Part shown: positions 4,703 through 7,895 of the stretch, in pieces | Numbering within the stretch: position 1 is the stretch's first letter | How the letters are laid out: the number at the start of each line of letters is the position of its first letter | Assembly: GCA_022798855.1 (NCBI GenBank) | Contig: JAAWNI010000100.1 | Location: forward strand, 1-7,895 | Source: Lawsonibacter sp. | GTDB taxonomy: Bacteria; Bacillota; Clostridia; Oscillospirales; Oscillospiraceae | Reading direction: 5' to 3' | Length of the DNA stretch: 7,895 nucleotides | Position numbers and translations under genes: made by a program | The notes under the pieces: generated by a model | Database searches by the model: none | The model's input: the letters and a program-made list of their open reading frames with translations, nothing else | Told to the model about the DNA's origin: nothing

Positions 4703-5077
4703 ATGAAAGTTGCGATTGTTGGTTCAAGAAATCTGACTGTGTCCGACTTAAAGAAGTACTTGCCAAAAGAAACAACAGAGATTGTCTCCGGTGGAGCACA
4801 GGGGATAGATACCTGCGCAAGAAATTGCGCTCAGCACTATGGGCTAAAGCTGACGGAATTTTTGCCTAAATATGAAAGATATGGCCGAAGTGCACCAATC
4901 AAGCGGAATCAGGAAATTATTGACTATTCGGACATGGTAATTGCTTTCTGGGATGGGGTATCCCGGGGGACTGGACATGTAATTGACCAATGTTTCCGCA
5001 GAAACAAAAGGCTGACCATATATATGACAAGTGGCGAGGGACAGTGGTTTTTAGCACTCAACTCCATGGAGTGCTAA
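4703..5077 (+). CDS. SLOG-family (YspA/DprA-like Rossmann) protein
   Basis: A 124-residue protein built of one SLOG domain, the Rossmann-like fold shared by DprA, LOG and YspA/YpsA-type proteins. The pattern is a first strand with MKVAIVGSRN (G7, S8, R9), the nucleotide-binding loop SGGAQGID (29-36), LPKYERYGRSAPIKRN (54-69), and a late strand and loop MVIAFWDGVSRGT (78-90). SLOG proteins bind nucleotides or nucleotide-derived ligands; several are proposed sensors or effectors in defence and stress islands. No partner effector domain is fused here. The ATG at 4703 is used because TTTGGAGGT (4688-4696) lies just before it; ATG 4673 falls at the predicted transcript start. Codon use (AGA arginine common) differs from clpB. 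The last 16 or so residues (from TSGEGQW) look like an added tail, and the stop codon is the end of the CIRCE element. Ligand and role are unknown. Confidence 0.85.
   Translation: MKVAIVGSRNLTVSDLKKYLPKETTEIVSGGAQGIDTCARNCAQHYGLKLTEFLPKYERYGRSAPIKRNQEIIDYSDMVIAFWDGVSRGTGHVIDQCFRRNKRLTIYMTSGEGQWFLALNSMEC
4815..4830 (+). other. GNRA-capped hairpin inside the SLOG gene
   Basis: GCGCAA (4815-4820), loop GAAA, TTGCGC (4825-4830) gives a perfect 6-bp stem with a GNRA tetraloop in the mRNA. It encodes residues around ARNCA. It also repeats the TTGCGC core seen in the upstream control region. It may be coincidental to coding. Confidence 0.3.
5051..5077. promoter_or_regulatory. CIRCE element (HrcA operator) for clpB
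   Basis: The left arm TTAGCACTC (5051-5059), a 9-base spacer AACTCCATG, and the right arm GAGTGCTAA (5069-5077) match the CIRCE consensus at every arm position. The symmetry extends two bases outward on each side (TTTTAGCACTC with GAGTGCTAAAA, 5049-5079). CIRCE is the binding site of the heat-shock repressor HrcA. It lies 85 bases before the clpB ATG, so clpB is predicted to be an HrcA-regulon gene. The final TAA is also the stop codon of the SLOG gene, so the element is partly coding. Confidence 0.93.
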
Positions 5078-5080
5078 AAT
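5051..5080 (+). promoter_or_regulatory. Candidate clpB promoter A, embedded in CIRCE
   Basis: TTAGCA (5051-5056, four of six) and TAAAAT (5075-5080, five of six) are 18 bases apart and lie in the two CIRCE arms. HrcA binding would then block polymerase directly, the arrangement expected for tight repression. The predicted start is near 5087, giving a leader of about 75 bases. Confidence 0.5.
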
Positions 5081-5093
5081 TTACGGTTTGTTC

Positions 5094-5122
5094 ATGAAAT
5101 CTCCGGCCGGCTGGCCTATACT
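5094..5122 (+). promoter_or_regulatory. Candidate clpB promoter B
   Basis: ATGAAA (5094-5099, four of six), a 17-base spacer and TATACT (5117-5122, five of six) predict a start near 5129. With this promoter CIRCE would sit upstream of the -35, a less usual place for repression. The two candidates may both be used; the sequence does not decide. Confidence 0.4.
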
Positions 5123-5162
5123 ACAACCATACCGCAGGTTGTTCCATGAAAGGAGTGTTATC

Positions 5163-7757
5163 ATGAACATGAATCAATTTACCCAAAAATCCCTGGCTGC
5201 CATTCAGGGGGCACAGGACACCGCCCTGGCCCACGGCAACCAGCAGATCGAGCAGCCCCACCTGCTTCTGGCCCTGGTGGGGGACGGGGAGGGCTTTATC
5301 CCTCAGCTTCTTACCGCCATGGACATGACCGTCCCCAGCTTCGAAGCCGCGGTGGGGGCGGAGGTCGATAAGCTGCCCAAAGTCTCCGGCTCCGGCCGGG
5401 AGAGCGGCAAGGTGTACGTCTCCCAGGATGTGGACCGGGCCCTCCAGGGGGCCGGCCAGGAGGCCCAGGCCATGAAGGACGAGTATATCTCCGTGGAGCA
5501 CATCCTCCTCGGCCTGCTGGCCCACCCCAACGCCGCCTTGAAGGAGCTGTTCCGTGCCTACCGCCTGGACAAGGAGAAGGTGATGCAGGCCCTGGCCCAG
5601 GTGCGGGGGAGCCAGCGGGTCACCTCCGACAACCCGGAGGAGACATACAACGCCCTGAAAAAGTACGGCTCCGACCTGGTGGAGCGGGCCCGCCACAACA
5701 AGCTGGACCCGGTCATCGGCCGGGACGATGAAATCAGAAATGTCATCCGCATTTTGAGCCGGAAGACCAAAAACAACCCGGTCCTCATCGGCGAGCCCGG
5801 CGTGGGCAAGACGGCCATCGCCGAGGGGCTGGCCCAGCGGATTGTCAAGGGGGACGTGCCCGCCTCCCTGAAGGACAAGACCATCTTCTCCCTGGACATG
5901 GGGGCGCTCATCGCCGGGGCCAAGTACCGGGGGGAGTTCGAGGAGCGGCTGAAGGCCGTGCTCAACGAGGTGAAGAAGTCGGAGGGGAAAATCATCCTCT
6001 TCATCGACGAGCTCCACACCATCGTGGGGGCGGGCAAAACCGAGGGCTCCATGGACGCGGGCAACCTGCTCAAGCCCCTGCTGGCCCGGGGGGAGCTGCA
6101 CTGTATCGGGGCCACCACCCTCAACGAATACCGGCAGTATATCGAGAAGGACGCCGCCCTGGAGCGGCGGTTCCAGCCCGTCCTGGTCAGCGAACCCAGC
6201 GTGGAGGACGCCGTCGCCATCCTCCGGGGGCTGAAAGAGCGGTATGAGGTGTACCACGGCGTCAAGATCACCGACGGGGCCATCATCGCCGCCGCTTCCC
6301 TGTCCAACCGCTATATCTCCGACCGCTTCCTCCCCGACAAGGCCATCGACCTGGTGGATGAGGCCTGCGCCATGATCCGCACCGAGATGGACTCCATGCC
6401 CACCGAGCTGGACGTCATCCGGCGGAAGATCATCCAGCACGAGATCGAGGAAGCCGCCCTGAAAAAGGAGACTGACAAGCTGTCTCAGGAGCATCTGGCG
6501 GAAATCCAGCGGGAGCTGTCCGACATGCGGGACGACTTCAACGCCAAAAAGGCCCAGTGGGACAACGAGAAAGGGGCCATCGGCAAGGTGCAGAAGCTGC
6601 GGGAGGAGCTGGAAGCGGCCAGCGCCGCCTTGGAGAAGGCCCAGCGGGAGTACGACCTGGAGAAGGCCGCCGAATTGCAGTACGGCCGCATCCCGGAGCT
6701 GAAAAAGGCCCTGGAGTCCGAGGAGCAGACCGCCAGCGAGGGCAGGGCCCGGTCCCTCCTCCGGGACAAAGTGACCGAGGAGGAGATTGCCCGGATCATT
6801 GAGCGGTGGACTGGCATCCCCGTGGCCCGGCTGATGGAGGGGGAGCGGGAGAAGCTTCTCCACCTGGAGGACATCCTCCACCGCCGGGTGGTGGGCCAGG
6901 AGGAAGCCGTCCGGCTGGTGAGCGAGGCCATCCTCCGCTCCCGGGCGGGCATCGCCGACCCGGATAAGCCCATCGGTTCCTTCCTTTTCCTGGGCCCCAC
7001 CGGCGTGGGCAAGACCGAGCTGGCCAAGACCCTGGCCGAAGCCCTCTTCGACAGCGAGCGCAACCTGGTGCGCATCGACATGAGCGAGTATATGGAAAAA
7101 TTCTCCGTCTCCCGGCTCATCGGGGCCCCTCCGGGGTATGTGGGCTATGAGGAGGGGGGGCAGCTCACCGAGGCGGTGCGCCGGAAGCCCTACTCCGTGG
7201 TCCTCTTCGATGAGGTGGAGAAGGCCCACCCGGACGTGTTCAACGTATTACTCCAGGTATTGGACGACGGCAGAATTACCGACAGTCAAGGCCGGACGGT
7301 GGACTTTAAAAACACTATCTTGATTTTGACCTCCAACCTGGGCAGCCAGGCCCTCCTGGATGGCATCGGCCCCGACGGGGAGGTCAGCGGGGAGGCCCGG
7401 GGCCAGGTGGACCAGCTGCTCAGACGGTCCTTCCGGCCGGAGTTCCTCAACCGGCTGGATGAGGTCGTGTTCTACAAGCCGCTGACCAGGGAGGACATCA
7501 CCCACATCATCGACCTGCTGGTGGAGGGGCTGAACCGGCGGCTGGCGGATAAACAGCTTACCGTTTCCCTCACCCCCGCCGCCAAGAGTGAGATTATTGA
7601 AGCGGCTTACGACCCCGTCTACGGGGCCAGGCCCCTGCGCCGCTACCTCCAGCACACGGTGGAGACGCTGATCGGCCGGAAGATTATCGCCGACCAGGTG
7701 GAGCCGGGCGCCGCCCTCACGGTGGACGTCCAGGATGGCCAGCTGACCGTCATATGA
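5163..7757 (+). CDS. clpB: ATP-dependent disaggregase ClpB
   Basis: An 864-residue, full-length Hsp100 protein (857 in E. coli). It forms a hexamer in the cytoplasm that pulls polypeptides out of aggregates together with DnaK/DnaJ/GrpE. Domains: N-domain (about 1-150); NBD1 with Walker A GEPGVGKT (210-217) and Walker B FIDE (280-283, D282/E283); a coiled-coil M-domain of about 410-535, which marks ClpB rather than ClpC/ClpA; NBD2 with GPTGVGKT (611-618), Walker B VVLFDE (679-684), and sensor-2 GARPLRR (821-827). Catalytic residues are intact. The ATG at 5163 is chosen because AAAGGAG (5149-5155) lies 7 bases before it; an in-frame TTG at 5088 would add 25 unrelated residues within the predicted leader. 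Regulation by HrcA is predicted from the CIRCE at 5051-5077; I saw no CtsR-type heptad repeat. It appears monocistronic. Confidence 0.97.
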   Translation: MNMNQFTQKSLAAIQGAQDTALAHGNQQIEQPHLLLALVGDGEGFIPQLLTAMDMTVPSFEAAVGAEVDKLPKVSGSGRESGKVYVSQDVDRALQGAGQEAQAMKDEYISVEHILLGLLAHPNAALKELFRAYRLDKEKVMQALAQVRGSQRVTSDNPEETYNALKKYGSDLVERARHNKLDPVIGRDDEIRNVIRILSRKTKNNPVLIGEPGVGKTAIAEGLAQRIVKGDVPASLKDKTIFSLDMGALIAGAKYRGEFEERLKAVLNEVKKSEGKIILFIDELHTIVGAGKTEGSMDAGNLLKPLLARGELHCIGATTLNEYRQYIEKDAALERRFQPVLVSEPSVEDAVAILRGLKERYEVYHGVKITDGAIIAAASLSNRYISDRFLPDKAIDLVDEACAMIRTEMDSMPTELDVIRRKIIQHEIEEAALKKETDKLSQEHLAEIQRELSDMRDDFNAKKAQWDNEKGAIGKVQKLREELEAASAALEKAQREYDLEKAAELQYGRIPELKKALESEEQTASEGRARSLLRDKVTEEEIARIIERWTGIPVARLMEGEREKLLHLEDILHRRVVGQEEAVRLVSEAILRSRAGIADPDKPIGSFLFLGPTGVGKTELAKTLAEALFDSERNLVRIDMSEYMEKFSVSRLIGAPPGYVGYEEGGQLTEAVRRKPYSVVLFDEVEKAHPDVFNVLLQVLDDGRITDSQGRTVDFKNTILILTSNLGSQALLDGIGPDGEVSGEARGQVDQLLRRSFRPEFLNRLDEVVFYKPLTREDITHIIDLLVEGLNRRLADKQLTVSLTPAAKSEIIEAAYDPVYGARPLRRYLQHTVETLIGRKIIADQVEPGAALTVDVQDGQLTVI

Positions 7758-7761
7758 ACAA

Positions 7762-7784
7762 CGCCCCTCTCTGGAAGGGGGGCG
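7762..7784 (+). terminator. Hairpin after clpB, no T tract
   Basis: CGCCCCTC (7762-7769) pairs with GGGGGGCG (7777-7784), including one T-G pair, with a 7-base loop, 5 bases after the clpB stop. GC-rich sequence rather than T residues follows, so termination may instead depend on the repeat hairpin at 7872-7891, which is followed by CTTT. Confidence 0.5.
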
Positions 7785-7812
7785 CGGCGCGGCCGTGGCG
7801 GGGGAGTTTCTT

Positions 7813-7895
7813 GCTTTGAGTTGTTTTGAAGTATGGAATCCCCCCGCCACCGGGTTTCACCCGGCGGCCCTCCCCCCTTTGACAAGGGGGGCTTT
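7813..7895. repeat. MITE-like hairpin repeat, copy 2 (cut by the window edge)
   Basis: This copy is in the same orientation as copy 1. It shares the lead-in TTGAG, TGTTTTG and TA, the end GGAATCCCCCCGCCAC, and the hairpin CCCCCCTT/AAGGGGGG (7872-7891, loop TGAC against TAGC in copy 1). The first hairpin differs: GCCACTTCGTGGC of copy 1 is replaced by a longer CCGGG/CCCGG stem (7850-7864), so stem pairing is kept while sequence changes. The right half lies outside the window. Confidence 0.75.

Noticed and set aside
5088..5162. Upstream TTG start adding 25 residues to ClpB
   Set aside because: No ribosome site precedes it, the added residues do not resemble ClpB N-termini, and AAAGGAG sits at the right distance before the ATG at 5163.
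5121..7229. 702-residue open frame antisense to clpB
   Set aside because: It lies entirely opposite a fully intact clpB. Long antisense frames are expected in GC-rich genes with strong third-position bias, and its Gly/Leu/His/Gln-rich composition fits no protein family.

Overview
The window looks like a chromosomal segment from a GC-rich anaerobic member of the Clostridia. It best fits an Oscillospiraceae-type gut bacterium of the Flavonifractor / Pseudoflavonifractor / Oscillibacter kind. The reasons are Gram-positive Shine-Dalgarno sites on every gene, an efp gene followed by a CD1247-type zinc-ribbon protein, a HrcA/CIRCE-controlled clpB, a secreted SLH-domain protein, and GC-rich hairpin repeats of a type I associate with this group. 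The taxonomic assignment is inference; no rRNA or other marker is present.

Layout. Positions 1-154 hold a MITE-like repeat made of nested GC hairpins between 9-bp inverted ends. A second copy in the same orientation enters at about 7813 and runs off the right edge. Next comes an AT-rich divergent pair: an XRE-type HTH regulator on the minus strand (171-428) and an unrecognised 87-residue protein on the plus strand (579-842). Their promoters overlap at the -35 boxes, and a perfect 7-bp inverted repeat fills the spacer of the regulator's own promoter. Then follow three GC-rich, separately promoted core-type units on the plus strand: a secreted three-SLH-domain protein (996-2177), a hemolysin III/TrhA-family membrane protein (2365-3102), and an efp plus CD1247-like operon (3239-4291) that ends in a strong terminator.

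Between that terminator and clpB lies a second lower-GC islet, roughly 4350-5050. It holds a small minus-strand Arc-type ribbon-helix-helix gene (4404-4577), which is shorter than usual ORF cut-offs, and a divergent SLOG-family (YspA/DprA-like Rossmann) gene (4703-5077). The space between them carries a 14-bp imperfect direct repeat with a 44-bp period and a TATGACG repeat with an 11-bp period. These look like operators for the small repressor. The SLOG gene ends inside a perfect CIRCE element (arms TTAGCACTC and GAGTGCTAA, 9-bp spacer, 5051-5077), and the last three bases of CIRCE are its stop codon.

The window closes with a full-length clpB disaggregase (5163-7757), expected to be repressed by HrcA and induced by heat or protein damage. 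The most unusual parts are the Arc-SLOG islet wedged against the clpB control region and the compact XRE/orphan divergent pair next to the hairpin repeat. Both are candidate small accessory modules. Nothing in the sequence proves their function.
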